NCBI GenBank assembly: GCA_036346395.1
Contig: CM070599.1
Coordinates: forward strand, 26,651,232-26,715,231
DNA length: 64,000 bases
Source: Hsuehochloa calcarea
Taxonomy: Eukaryota; Streptophyta; Magnoliopsida; Poales; Poaceae
Direction: 5' to 3'
Position 1 is the stretch's first letter; every line of letters begins with the position of its first letter. Positions 1 to 12,439 of the stretch are shown here, one piece after another. The notes below the pieces were generated by a model, which did not search any database, was not told where the DNA came from, and saw nothing but the letters and a program-made list of their open reading frames with translations. Made by a program: the position numbers and the translations under genes.

Positions 1-798
1 GGGGGCGACTGAAGCTGATGCACCCGTAAAGTATAGGCACTTCGATGTGCACTCTTTTTCTGATCTCGGCTTGTTCTTAGTGAATCAACCATCATCTGGT
101 CTATACATATAAGCTTAGATGTTCTAGTAGGGGCCACAAGCAAATCTGCTGCGGCTCTTGTAAAACATGTTGAAACAGTAATGCTCGAATGTATCTGGGT
201 TTTTAACTAGCAGTAAGGAAAGATGTGAGCAGATTTCTGAAACCATAGCTTGGAACACAGCTAGTACATGTACATGAGGAACGCCATTTACACTTATCTG
301 CATGAAAATTGCAAGAGGTGCTCAACATAGAACACTAGTCGCTCATGCGCTGTAGACATATTGCCAAAATATTTACACAATTTTGTGCCTTCATTCCAAG
401 GGAGAACCAGATGGCCAATAGGACTGACCATACCAGGTAACTTATTTGGAAAACACCGGAATAAGCTCAAGCGACAGACCGATAGCACAAAACTGCAGCG
501 CCTCAATATATGTGGAGCAAGGTGCTGAAACCATTGAGGCGCGGTGCAGCAATAAGTTACTGGATACATCATACATACCGCCAATCCACAACAAAATGCC
601 TATCACAGGCTGTACATCTTGACCGCTGCAGCCCGCCCGCCCTTTTCTGTGAGATGATACAGAATTTGATAGAAACCATCAGCCTCCAGGAGTCCTAGGA
701 AGAACATCTGCCATCCCAAAAAGAATTCAGCTGTTCCAAAATATCCTCAATTAACATTGCTACTTCTGGACTCGAGTCTCGCAGTATAATCTTGATGG
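1..798. other. Region downstream of the E2F gene, no recognised gene
   Basis: No reading frame here resembles a known protein. The part nearest 798 follows the E2F stop codon on the minus strand and probably holds its 3' UTR and polyadenylation site. The short open frames at 294-698 look like chance frames. Confidence 0.5.
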
Positions 799-3700
799 TT
801 ATCCATGGTTGGAGCCTACAGGTGTAGGTTCACCCACAGCTGCTGGCTGTTGGTTGAGTGCGCATGGGGTGCTCACCTCTTCAGCTAAGAAAATGTTGGT
901 GTCAATCTGATCCCACTGTACTTCTGCTGTTTATCATGTTAAGTACTTCAAAGTTCAAGTTGCAACTATGCGTACTTTTAGTATATTAGATTTTAAACAA
1001 AATCCCAATGAATACTTTTCTTAAAGGATACGTGCTGTTTTCCACATATCAGTAATGCTAACATCACCATCAGTGAGAAGCCAGTAGTCAGCATCAGTCT
1101 GCAAAAGTGCGGTAGGATCGTGAGTCACTGGGTCTTCTCTGAGAGTATGAGTATCATTGCAGCAGAAGATAACAAATAATTATTAAAAACAAACAAGAAA
1201 ATTTGTTGTTATCGCTACCAGAAAATTGACTGATTAGTATCTTCTACAAGTAAACTGCAAACTACAAGGATCAAGAATTCAAGGTACTTGAAATTCAAGA
1301 GTATGCAACTAATGCAGCATTGCAGTTCATAGATGTGTGAATAATTTCTGACGAAGTAAAAAAAAAGGTTAGAAATGGATGTTGTTTGTGAATTGTGATA
1401 TATTATGAATTTTGTCACCTTGTGTAGTCAATTATATAAAAAAGTAAAGCACATACTGTTGCAATCTAACTTACATCAACATCTGGAGTAATCTTTGTCA
1501 TCCCTCCAAAATCGTGTGAAGCATTTAGATCTGGAGTTTTCTGGATACGCTGAATATTTGGCAACACCTCCTTCGGTCTGCTGCTTTGTCCAGCTTCTGT
1601 TGTTCTGAAGCCTTCCATGGAGGCAGGTTTTGCAACATTTGCGTGCCTTGGAGGTGTTGCAACACCAACCAGCTCCTCCATTTTCTCCTCAAATTTACTA
1701 ATAATATAATAAGGATGTTGATAAGATAATTTACCTTTTGACACGCAAGATTCAAGAGAATACTGAAACATTACCTAACCAGGTAAAGATCAATTGAACC
1801 CATTGTACTCCTTATTACTATTCTATATCTCCTTTGGAGATAATCACCAGCCTGCTTATGGAACAAATGAACAGAATTCTTGAAATAGTTAATTATAATT
1901 AAACACCCAATGAAGTGTATAAGGAGAGCTCGTTATTTTAACTGTTTCATTACCTCATCAGGATCTGGGACTTCCAGTGTACTACCATGAGGTGCTTTTA
2001 TTGCGATTAGTGTTTCATTCTGCAGAACAACAAAGTCCATATGAGCTCACAGAAGAATTATTTCAGTACAGATCCTTATAGTTGTGTTAAGCAAAATCTG
2101 AATAATCAGAAACAGGATGACCTTTTGGAAAAGAACATTATTACATTTCTTAGTAATATAAATAAACAAACCTGAAAACAGGGCAATCCCTTGATGTCAT
2201 CTTCGGTAAGGTATAGCCACCTAAAAACAGAAATAACAAAAAATGGATTAGTACATGATTAAACAGTTAAACAGTGGCATACTGCCATGCTAGTATGCCC
2301 AAAAATCCAACAAGGAAGGAATATAATTACCTCTGATTGCTTTCTTCTTCAGTTAACTCCCTCACCTTTTCACGCATTTCACTGCAAGGATAATTATTTT
2401 CAGATCATATAACTATTTTATTTTGAGATAGCAACATAACAAATAATGGTTAATAATTTTGCAACCTCCAGTAGCTACGAACCTTATGCGTTCATCTAGT
2501 ACTTGCTCCTGGAAGTTAAGATTATCAACTTCTGTCTGCAAGAAGGTTACACCAATGGTTGCTTAGATTCAAACTTTCTTATTTCCATGTTCAGATACAT
2601 TTACCATGAGTGTGATAATTTTAACACGGTTACATGAACTAGAAATTTACAGCAATAAATACCTGCAGAACTGAAATATCATTATCTAAGTTAGTTCCTG
2701 ATTCATCCAAACCCCTGTAATGTTGTGAGGTTAGCATTTCGCACCATAAATATAAGCATAGAAGGGTAAGAGAAGACGGAAGACACTGATTACTTCCAAC
2801 GGATTCTGTTCTTAAGCTTCTTTTCTATCAACCCAGTTCCTTCAAGGACATTTGTAATGTCATATATGCGCCGTTTTTGAACCTGAGTTGTTAGAAACCA
2901 TCTATAAACTTGTATCAAGAGGGACAAAGAGAAATGTCAACTTTAATGAGAATAAGAAAACATATACCTCTAATGTCACTGCAGCGTTATTCAAATCTAG
3001 AATGCCATCTTGAGCCTGCTTGAGCAAATTAATGAACTTTTTGGTCAACAATCCTGAACAAACATCACATGAAGAGTTGTCAATAAAAGAAAGAATTAAT
3101 ATGAAACAAGACAATGTAACCAGATCTAAGAAGCACCATAATGCTAGATTATAACAGTCAAAGTAAGCAGAGTTGCAGATTGTTTGAGATGAGACTACTA
3201 TGATCACCTAATGAATTGTCATAGCGGCAAGAACTAGCAGGAGTAGGTGGATTGCCAGGTGAACCTGCAAAAACACAAAGGTGTGTGCATTCAACCATTA
3301 AAACAAATATAAAGAAAGACAAAACAAAAGTTGTGAGAAACAAATTATGTTGATGTAATCAATATCATAGAACAAGAAGTTTCTACTTGCCAGCATTTGA
3401 TATAGGCGTCTGAGGTCCAGCTTTGCTGCATTTAGCCTTTGACTTGTATCTCCTAGCAGCTTTTCCAGAAACTGGGGTCATAAGTGGACTGGCAACTCCT
3501 TCAGTAAACCCAGGGCTCGTCATCATCCATTCACTTGACTCAGCAGTATCACTTTCTCCACATGGAGCTTTTCTTTTTAGCTGCAAAAGGGGGAAATGTA
3601 TTATTATACAGTGGTCAATTACAGCGGAAATTGCCATAGTGGTAACATCTGCAACGTATGCTAAATGCTGACAACAGATCTCAAGTATGAAATAAGTGTA

Positions 3701-5065
3701 CACTGAGTAAGTTATAATACCACCTAATGCTAGGGGCCCCAGAAATATTTTGTTTCTCAACTATAATCAACACATGGATGGCATAATCAGTTATAATGGT
3801 GAAATCAGTTCCCTAAGATCACAGTACAATCCCAAGATCAAAGAAAAACCTTGTGCAATTAGCACTAGTGTCAGGTATAGCTGCTGTGACTACCAATAAC
3901 CCTAACTTACAACTCCACTTCACCAGAAATTTCAGATATCTCTAAAATTTAACAAACTGTATATGTGGGGCTTCAACCTGAAAAGTTGTGACAACTATCC
4001 AAGATAGCAATGATCATAAATCTACGAACAGATACATGTTTCAGAGCCAATTTGCTACAACCTTGTACATTTAAACAGGTACAAGCACAGTGCTCCAAAG
4101 GGAATCCCTACAGCACCAAATAAAACTGATCTTTGTGGCATACTGCACTGGAGATGACTAGATGAGCAACAACTTCTAGGCTGCAGATCATACAGCTCAG
4201 ACATGACGACTTGCAGTAATCAACTAATCACTAAATTATACTGAAAGGTAGCAATACCATGAGTCACATGACAGAAGCACCTGAATTGAGACATTCTCCT
4301 CCTAATTGCCTGCAACTAAGTGAGACAACAGCGAATGCACATCTAAACTGGTCCTACAAAGTACCAAAACCTACTCTAGTACTCTCCCAAGCCGATACGA
4401 AGCAACTTTCAAGCGGCTGGGAAGGATTATGAAACATACCTAACCTGTAGCATTTGCCATCCAAACCTTACCCACCATCCCAAGCCCAAAATCTCCCAGC
4501 AGACCACATTACACAAATTCTTCCAGTTGCAATCGGTACTAGATGGCTGATAGACGGCACGCTTTCCGATGCGATGGAAGCCTCACAGCTGCGGCACTTT
4601 TTAGCTTCCCCAAATTATTCGGCGAAAGTAACAAGCTGCCCATAATTCCACCGAAATCCGCATGCTAATCCTAGACACCGACATCCCCAAGAGAGAGAAA
4701 AAATCTGGAACGGGAGCTGCAAAAAATGTATAAAGTGTTCCGCCAAATGACAGCCCAAACCGCACAAAACCTCACCAAATCCGCACCAAAAACCCCCCCA
4801 AAAAAACAAGCAAATCGGTATAGTAAAGCTCCTCGATAAGCTCAAAGCGGCAACTCACGGGCGTCCTGATGACGATCCCCTCCTCGATATCGCCGCCAGC
4901 CCCGGCCCGGGATGCTGCTGCCGCCGCGGCGGGGGACAGCGGAGCGGGGAAGCGGTGGTAGTCGCCGGGAGCGGCGAAGGGCAGCCGCGCCGGCGCGAGC
5001 TGCACGTACCGCTGCACCGCCTGCACGATCTGCTGCGCCGCCGCCGGCCGTCCGCCTCCCGACAT
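799..5065 (-). CDS. E2F: E2F transcription factor (E2FA/B-type), 14 exons
   Basis: DNA-binding cell-cycle regulator that would pair with a DP protein and be held by the retinoblastoma-related protein in the nucleus. Exons on the minus strand: 4859-5065, 3391-3580, 3208-3264, 2968-3053, 2794-2882, 2663-2714, 2483-2535, 2331-2381, 2172-2220, 1954-2019, 1775-1851, 1475-1697, 1032-1098, 799-926. They sum to 1395 nt, encoding 464 aa, and every junction keeps frame. The winged-helix DNA-binding domain is at about residues 152-210 and contains RRIYDITNVLEG (184-195). A leucine-rich dimerisation segment spans about 215-260 and the marked box about 262-326. The Rb-binding motif, with D404-Y405 and D417-M418-W419, lies near the C-terminus. 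The N-terminus is Ala/Pro-rich. Length fits plant transactivating E2Fs. The start at MSGGG is the first ATG in frame. Intron 2 uses a GC donor; all others are GT-AG. Paralogue assignment (A versus B) is not settled. Confidence 0.95.
3265..3390 (-). other. GC-AG intron (E2F intron 2)
   Basis: Exon 2 ends at 3391 and is followed on the minus strand by GCAAGT rather than GT. The only nearby GT (two bases on) would shift the frame and lose the conserved S-P-G-N-P-P-T-P sequence that starts the next exon. With the GC donor, the frame and family sequence continue exactly. GCAAGT matches the extended consensus of known GC-AG introns. Confidence 0.85.
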
Positions 5066-5500
5066 GGTCTCCGGCAGGGGAACGGTGGCACCTCAAATCC
5101 CGCGATCGCCCGGCGCGGAGAGACCCCGGTCCCGATCGGCCCGCCGGCGAACTTCCCCGACGAGTCCTCCGGATCTAGGGTTCCGGCGAGGCTGACGGCG
5201 GCGAGGTGGAAGGTGGGGGCGGCGAGGGGCGGGGGGCTAAGGGGAAAAGCGCGAGGAGAGAAGAAAACGAGGGAAAGGAGGGAAATTAGTAGCGTTTGCG
5301 ACTTCGGATAGAGATATGGAGGGAAGCCGATGGAGGGAAGGTTTTGCGACACGGTTATTTCTTCGAGGGGTTGCGTGCAAAAATCGTGCTTGAGTGGGGG
5401 ACGCCGGGCTTGGTTGATGGTATCCTGTAGCTTTGCTGCGGGCGGTTTTGTTCGGAAGTTTCTGCGTTGAGTTTCCAGCGTCACCGGTGTTATTTTTCGG
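5066..5500 (-). promoter_or_regulatory. E2F 5' leader and proximal promoter
   Basis: GC-rich sequence directly upstream of the E2F start codon on the minus strand, turning AT-rich beyond about 5480. It carries several chance open frames on both strands. I could not pick a TATA box or start site with confidence. Confidence 0.4.
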
Positions 5501-5519
5501 TCTTACGTAATATTTGTAA

Positions 5520-5930
5520 TAAAATTAATCTACGTGTACAATAAAATACACAGATGCTAAATATAATGACAAAAAAATATCAAATTATCACCGAAAATAC
5601 ATAAAACCATATAGAACATAGTTGCACTTTTAAAAACTAGTTCAAATATCTCAAACAAACAAATAACGATGTTACAACTTTTAATATTTGAAAATAACAA
5701 TGAAAATAATTGTTGTAATATTTTCGGAACAAAGGTGTAACAATCAAATGGTGAAAGTCTGCAACAAAAAAAGTTTACTCTTGTGCAACAAATCAAAAAG
5801 ATCGTTAAAAAAAAAACTTTTTACTGTAACATTTGATGCAATAACATCGCAACAATAAGAAAACACCATGCAACATTTCAAAACAATTGTTGCAACAAAT
5901 TGAAAAGATCTCTACACCATGGTGGTGACG
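5520..5930. repeat. Dispersed 'caacat' repeat, copy 1
   Basis: AT-rich sequence dominated by repeated words such as tgcaaca, caacatt and gttgcaacaa. It is clearly related to 46930-47415: both share ttttaaaaactagttcaaat, a tract with 'atatttgaaaataacaat', and a final block with 'ttgatgcaa', 'aattgttgcaacaaattg'. Similar words recur at 63740-64000. This is probably the subterminal part of a DNA transposon, possibly Mutator-like, but no terminal inverted repeat was found. Confidence 0.6.
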
Positions 5931-6467
5931 TTGGGTCAAAAAGCTACGCAGAGAGTGAGTTTTGGATCACCCGATAGAATTGGAGGTGGCACGGGGGATG
6001 AGGACTAATCACCAACCTATGTCTTGACGCCACATACGAGATTGATGGCATTAGCATGTGCTTGAAACTGGGACGACGGGTAGTCGTCGTTCCGCATCCA
6101 CTCTGAGTTGTCCACGCATATCATCGTCGTCTGCGATTGGACCAGAAAAAAAAACATTAGGAACCGTCACGAGCTCGAAGCAGGTAGCAAACTTGGGAGC
6201 GGGGAGGGAGGCGTAAAGACCTCGAGCACCATGGCTGTGGTTGTGGTTGCGGCTGCGGCAACGGTGGAAGCAGGGGACCAAGGCGAGGTTCTGAGTGCGG
6301 GTGAGCCGTGGTCAGGTTGCTTTGGGAGCGTGCATAGAGGGGGGTTCGGTTGGGTTAGTCAATTGGTGGCTTCTCGGAGAAGACGAGAAGGTAACGAGGC
6401 ATGAGGAGAGAAGGGAGTGACCATGATGCATCGGGGGAGAAAGCAAAGACAAAAGGAATACATGAGA
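5931..6467. other. Unassigned sequence beside repeat copy 1
   Basis: Contains moderately GC-rich stretches with short open frames on both strands and no recognisable protein. By analogy with 47416-47700 it may be cargo or internal sequence of the same repeat family, but the two copies carry different sequence here. Confidence 0.3.
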
Positions 6468-6642
6468 GAGCCGAACGATTAAAAGATTGACGATTGTTTG
6501 CACAATATATATAATCACACATAAAAAAACAATTTATGGTAATGTAAGAACTAAGCTGTTAAAACTATTCATTATTATAAGAAAGATTTGCAAATCTTGA
6601 GTCAGAGCCGAACGATTAAAAGATTGACGATTGTTTGCACAA
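6468..6642. repeat. Pair of 38-bp direct repeats
   Basis: The same 38 bases, beginning gagccgaacgattaaaagat and ending gtttgcacaa, occur at 6468-6505 and 6605-6642, 137 bp apart start to start, with no mismatch visible. The sequence between is AT-rich and has no gene. Confidence 0.85.
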
Positions 6643-7778
6643 GTGCTATGATATTGGAGTAAGGACAGGTTCCTTATGTTCTCTGCTACATATACTAACG
6701 ATGAAACATTATTTTATAGTCAATATAAAACTCGGTTTCTACGTAATTGTAGTAATTTAACCGGCAAAGCTACGTTTTTGTCTCACTTAAATGAAAGTTC
6801 AAATAGCATGGTCAATGCTAATAGAGAACTTCACCGGTTGACCCGCGTATTTCAAATGATTTAGTGCCGTAAGAAAAGTGCTATAAGCTTACAACTAATT
6901 CACTCCTCTGAAAAAAGAAGATGGGATTTGCAACAATATTTACCTCTTTAGTATGTGCCAAGCCCGCTACAAAGCCTTCTCAAATTTCCCATTATTTAGA
7001 GGCATTGTATGTGAAACATAGGTATTGTGGTGTTTTGGTATAAGCTGAACAAACCGAATACATCAATATAGGAGACTCCTACAACTATAAAGTGTGTACC
7101 AACTACGGTAAATCAACGATTCGTCAATTCACACCTCAAAATGTTTTGAGAGTCAACACAAACCGAACTAAGGGGGCTGTTTGGTCCATTCCATTGAAGT
7201 ATCATACTAATGTGTGCTAAATTTTGCATGGTAATCATATTTTTGGGTCATGAGTTGGCAAAACTTTGAGAAGATAATAAATTAAAGAGCCCCAAAAAAT
7301 CAAGTAGGAACTAAATATAATAAAAAGTTGCCTAATCTTGGTAACAGTAGGCTTCAAACAAAGCAGCTCCTTTCCAGAGCCAGAAAATTTCCATAGTGGA
7401 AGCCATATGATATGAGAAAATCGTTCTGGAAACTGGAGAGCTCACTGTTCAGGTGGAGCACGTACACGTTCACCACTCGCAGGATAGGACTGGGAAAAAA
7501 CGAAATCAGAAGACTAAACCATCCTCGTGGTTATAAATATGATAACATATTATGTACAGATAATAGATAAATGAATAATATATATATGACTTCTTCCTTA
7601 CACACTGATATTCATTGTGTCTCTTTTTTAGTATTTAGTGTTCATATAATTATTTTTATGGATTAATCTACTAGTGGCAACGTGAGGACCGCGTCGTGGC
7701 CGTGCGCTGCGGCGTGAAGCCGTCCGTCGGCTGCGAGCGAAGCAGCCGTGCCGTTGAGAGGCAAAACGGCGTTAGTAT
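6643..7778. other. Intergenic, no gene seen
   Basis: AT-rich sequence with no recognisable coding region, then a short GC-rich stretch (about 7680-7770) just before the copia LTR. No target-site duplication could be confirmed. Confidence 0.4.
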
Positions 7779-8069
7779 TGTTAAGAAACCGGGCCCAGGA
7801 CTCTGGAGAGTCCTCGATCTCAAGACGGGCCTGGACCCGGAGAGTCCTGGCCCAGTTGAACTCCTCATCCCGTAGTCTATAAATAGAGGGTCACCCCCCT
7901 CTCATTGTAACCCTGATTGATCCGAAGCAATAAAGCAGACCCTGAAGTCCCGCATATCTCTGTGTTCATTCTATTGTTGTGTTCTTGTGTTCTTCATCGT
8001 TCTTACGATTCTGATCATTGTATACGAGGTACCCGTCGGATCGACTCGCCAAATGACGGTTACTCAACA
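7779..8069 (+). repeat. 5' LTR of copia element 1
   Basis: Starts TGTTAAGAAAC and ends near ACTCAACA. It has a TATA-like tctataaatagaggg at about 7875 and an aataaag signal at about 7929. It matches the LTRs at 62477-62734 and 56553-56763 in order of motifs (tgttaagaaa, tataaa, caataaag, tgttcttgtgttctt, cttacgattc). Confidence 0.85.
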
Positions 8070-9590
8070 CGTTATCGCGACGATCGACTCTCCTCGATCG
8101 AAGGTAACCGCTGAAGAACGACACTCGTTGATTGAATCGTATTTTCTAGATTGCTTTCAATTTCGCAAATTTGGCTTTCTAGATTGGTTTCGCGGTGCAA
8201 ATCGTTCTAATCTACCGCGAGCAGACTTGAAGTCGCCGGCACAATGTCGATCGGTGAATTGTACGAAAGATCGGATGTTGATTGCATCGCAGATTATCGC
8301 ATAATCGTGATTTTTCTTGAGCAGCTTTTTTTCTCGTATGAACAGACATACATAAAAAAAGTGCACGACAAGAAGTCGCGCGCCGACTAGCCGCATCACC
8401 CATCCCTACCGGTGGCGCTGTCGAACCGCCGGCCAGACCACCACCCGAAGAACGGCGAAGCCACCACCCGCCACGGCCGCGATGGCAAACCCCAACACGG
8501 CAAAGAACAGATCGCTGCCGGCAAGCAGATCCTCCACCGGCTAGAAGCCTCCACACATCACGTAAACACAAAAAAAAAGGGGGCGGCCATTGCATTAGCG
8601 ATCGGCCGGCGGCCAGCAACACCGCCGCCACGGTTGCGCAGCGTGCCGCGGCTTGCGTCGGCACTTTCGCGAGACGGCGCCGGCCGCTTCGGCCCGGTTG
8701 CGCCGCACTCGCAGCGCCGCTCCGCCGCCAGAGGCCGACGATCGCCACCGCGGGCGCCGCCGCTGAGCGCGAAGCCGCTGCCGCTGCCCCGAAGCCGCTT
8801 CAAAGACGAAGCGCCGCCGGTTGCTGCAGATTGCATAGCGGCCGGCGCTGCGGCCGGCCGCGACGGCCTTTCGCAGCGCCGCCCGCGGCCAGATGCCGAC
8901 AAGACCGGCCATCGGACGGCCATCGACCGCCACCGGACGCACTGACCGAGCCGCTTCCAAAGACGAAGCGCCGGCGGCCGCCGCCGCCGCGCCAGACGGC
9001 CGCTTCCCACTCGCCGCCATAGGAACGCGGCGCTCCATGAAGGAGCCGCCGCCGAGAGACTCGGGGTAGGGAAACCACCCCGAGTCCCTCCCGCCGGCTT
9101 AAGAAGCCGGCGAACGGGCCGGCCTTTTGGGCCGGCCCGTATAACCGACGGGAAAAAAAAAAAAAAAAGAAAACGAAAAAATGTCAATTTTGCAAAAAAA
9201 ACCCCCCAGAAAAGAGGAAATTACGCGATAGTTTTCGGAAGTTATGTTGTTTTTCAAAACAACCCTCGTTAATTCTGAAAATTACGATAAATGTTTTCAG
9301 AAATAAGGATTTCTTGCAGAACACCCCTCGCATTACCGAAAATTACGCGCAAAATTTCTCGTAATCGAAAGTTTCGTGTTTTAGCCCTCGAAATTGCGAA
9401 TCGTAGAAAATTCATATTCCAGCTTAAAAGGGCCTCGGGAATTCAAATTTTGAATCGGTTTTTGCATTTGAATCATATTTTACCTTGTTATTATTATTTC
9501 TATGCAATTTATTTATTGTATTTACTGTTTTGATTATTTGTGATTATTAATATTGCTTTTAATCACTGAAAATAGCAGTAAATCATGAAA
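8070..9590 (+). other. Untranslated leader of copia element 1, very GC-rich
   Basis: Lies between the 5' LTR and gag remnant. Bases 8400-9120 are strongly GC-rich and give long open frames on both strands that match no protein. The comparable stretch in element 2 (61500-62350) is also GC-rich. It contains two adjacent perfect hairpins at 9092-9112 (9-bp stem, 3-nt loop) and 9114-9140 (11-bp stem, 5-nt loop). Confidence 0.65.
9092..9140. repeat. Two adjacent perfect GC hairpins
   Basis: First arm cgccggctt (9092-9100) pairs with aagccggcg (9104-9112). Second arm acgggccggcc (9114-9124) pairs with ggccggcccgt (9130-9140). Both stems are perfect and almost pure GC, so would be very stable in the RNA of this retroelement leader. 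Confidence 0.9.
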
Positions 9591-9869
9591 AATGCATGGA
9601 AAAATACGGAATCACGAACTAGGAGTTCGAAGAGCATTATAAGAATTTTGCAATCATTTTATGGAAATTACCAAGAAGAATCTTATGAACTTTTGCATGA
9701 ATATGAAAATGATCGCATCACGAACCAGAGTTCAAGAATCGACCTAAGATGGTCGTAATTTATACAATCTCCAATTATGTGATAATATAATCACAAATGA
9801 GCAGAAGATTGAAAAGACCATCTCTACCTTTACCCGAATGTGGTGCAATCCGCACGCAGTTATTGTCAA

Positions 9870-10320
9870 AATGGCTACAAGTAGTATGCCGCAGTGATTG
9901 ACATCATGAAAATTGTGGAAGCTCAAGATGATGTTCTAAGGAAGAACTACATCTCACAGCCACCTAGTAGCAATATTGGCCATGAAGCCAATACTAGCGA
10001 CTACTAAGGTGATGAAGCCTCTCACGAAGGAGAAGGGCAAGAAGGGTAAGGTCGTGAGTCGCACGTAATTGGTGTTTACTGATCTAAGAAAAGGGGCAAA
10101 GGATAGCATGAGGCACACCTCACCATTGCAGCACGGAAGATCCACACCCATTAGTTGCACTTATGGATATGGATGACTTAGTAATAAAGACTCCATCATC
10201 CCTCCTTTGACATAGCAGCGGCCACAGCCGTAATTGCCCAAGAGGAGAAGATCGCCATGTAGCAGGTTAAAGCAGAAGTTTATGAATACTTCGCTGATTC
10301 GATCTAGTGCACGCATTGCA
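9870..10320 (+). pseudogene. gag remnant of copia element 1
   Basis: Sequence at 9900-10060 matches the gag of element 2 on the minus strand (60480-60580): both encode a V-E-A-Q-D segment and a N-Y-I-S-Q segment followed by a Lys-rich stretch. Much of the upstream gag is missing and stop codons interrupt the frame. Bases 10060-10320 contain further degraded gag including the region after the zinc knuckle. Confidence 0.65.
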
Positions 10321-10984
10321 CTTAGATCCTTTTACAGTCACTTGCATTTTGTGATTATGATGAAAATTTGAATAATGGTTGTAGGCTCTAGAAGAGCAAA
10401 GCATTAAATTCTTATGATGAGTCCTGCAAGACTTATATTTCCCGTATTTATGATAGCAAGTTATGTTCTAATATCTGAAGTATTTTTATTTTATGTGTTG
10501 CTGGATTTCTGCTACATATTAATAAAGTACATTATATTAGATCGCATGTAGTGCCCTATGGAGGAAGTGTGCTTAGCAGGTAGCGGCACAATGAATACCA
10601 CCTTGAGAGAGATGAATTTTTCAATGATCAAGAAGAATGCTCGTAGCCCACGACAATCGCAGCAAAGAATACATGTATAATAGGCTCAAGAAGGGCCACA
10701 ATTATACTCCCGACGGACACAACTTTGGTCATTAAAGAAGCCTTGTTGTGCCCATAATCGACTAGAACTCTCAAGGATATTCGCGCTAACGGTTTCCACG
10801 TAGAGACTGAAGAAGAGCATGGTAAGGAATACCGCTCATTACAAAGCGTGTGAAAAAAAAAAAGGGTATTAGAATGACTTCCTTCATTTGAAAATGGGCT
10901 ATACTACACTAATATTAAGGCATCTGCAGCCTATACTGCCCTAAAAACTATATTTAGAAGCTCTAAAACCTCTTCTATCTCTGG

Positions 10985-11840
10985 CATGATAGATTATGTC
11001 ACTTAGGTCTTAGGATGATGAGAAATATAATTAACAATTCACATGGACATAGTGTCAATTTAAATAACTTCCCGAATCTGGAAGATTTTGTGTGCCCTGC
11101 ATGTACCATCGGGAAACTGACTACTAGACCCTCTACTCTGAAAGTAAAGGACGAAATCCCTGCATTCCTGGACCGTATCCAGGGAGACATTTGCGGTCCT
11201 AAACAGCCCCTGTAAGGGTCATTTAGGTATTTTATGGTGCTTATCGATGCTTCCTCGAAACGGTCGCACATTTGTTTAATATCTACGAGAAACCCCGCTT
11301 CTGCAAAGCTAATCTCGTAGATAATTAACATTAAGAATAATTTCCCTTATCATCATGTGAAGTCCACCAGAATGGACAACGCCGGAGAATTTACTTCAAG
11401 GGCATATGATGATTATTGTGTGAAAATGAGAATTAAAATTGAGCATCCTGTACCGCATGTCCACACCCAGAATGGACTAGCAGAATTGCTATTTACCAAC
11501 TACATGTTGTGGACACGCAGTCCTGCACGCAGCAACTCTCATCAATTTTAGACCACCGACATATAACATCCATTCACCTATGCAACTAGCGCAAGGGTCA
11601 ACACTGAAAATTTCTCATCTTTGAAGGTTTGGTTGCAAGGTTTATGTACCTATACCACCACCACAGCAAACTGAAATGGGCACTCTCTAAAAGTCTGGGA
11701 TATACATTGGTTATGAGACAGCATCCATAATCAGGTATTTGGACCCCACGACTGGAGATTTGCATGCACCCATTACCGATAGCATATTAGATGATAATTA
11801 TTTCTCGTCATTAGGGGGAGGAAATCAACCCTTGATGTAA
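10985..11840 (+). pseudogene. GAG-pre-integrase/integrase remnant of copia element 1
   Basis: Frames at 11015-11215 and 11357-11551 carry typical copia pieces: a C-P-A-C zinc-finger half, K-V-K-D-E-I-P-A-F-L-D, G-D-I-C-G-P, then R-M-D-N-A-G-E-F-T-S and H-V-H-T-Q-N-G-L-A-E. The matching region of element 2 is 58406-59481 on the minus strand. Stops and indels break the frame, so it cannot make an active integrase. Confidence 0.85.
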
Positions 11841-12439
11841 AATGTCGAGAAATAGAGAAGTCCAGAAGACAATTGAAGTCTAGAAGATATTTGAAATCCA
11901 TGCATATGACCCGTGCACTAGTGAAGCAAATAGAGAAGTTTAGAAGACAATTGAAGTCTAGAAGACAATTACAGTCCAGAACATAATTGATTTGCAAGCA
12001 TTAGCGAATCAACTGCCTAACCACTTTAGTGATTTGAAGAGCGTGACCAAGTCGCATATGCCTGTACGCAATGCACCGGAGATGGTTGAAATACCAATGA
12101 AGGTATCCCTAATCCCGTCCTAAGGCCTCTGAAAGGATGAGAACTCCGGCCCCTCGAATCCGAAGTAACCGGGGACGCCTGGTGAAAAAGGATAAGAAGG
12201 ACTTGACACAGCCGATCACCAAAGTACCCCAGAATCAGAAGGGGAGCCAGTTGAGACCTGGCACCGGTATGGAACCTTCAGAAAAGGCATACTAGAATTG
12301 AACATCCCCATGAAGGGAGACATCAGCATGGATGTGTGCGCACACATCGGAGCTGAAAAACTAAAGGGACTTGCCCCGCAATTGAAAGTAGCGGTAAGCA
12401 AATAGAAGCATTAGAAATCTCGCCCCTTGAAGACATAGC

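Noticed and set aside
4855..5484. 209-aa minus-strand open frame at the start of the E2F gene
   Set aside because: Out of frame with E2F exon 1 and without a domain; the 4859-5065 frame joins correctly to the rest of E2F.
8412..9187. Long overlapping open frames on both strands (up to 209 aa)
   Set aside because: They lie in the GC-rich leader of a copia element, have Arg/Ala/Pro-rich low-complexity translations and match no family; high GC removes stop codons by chance.
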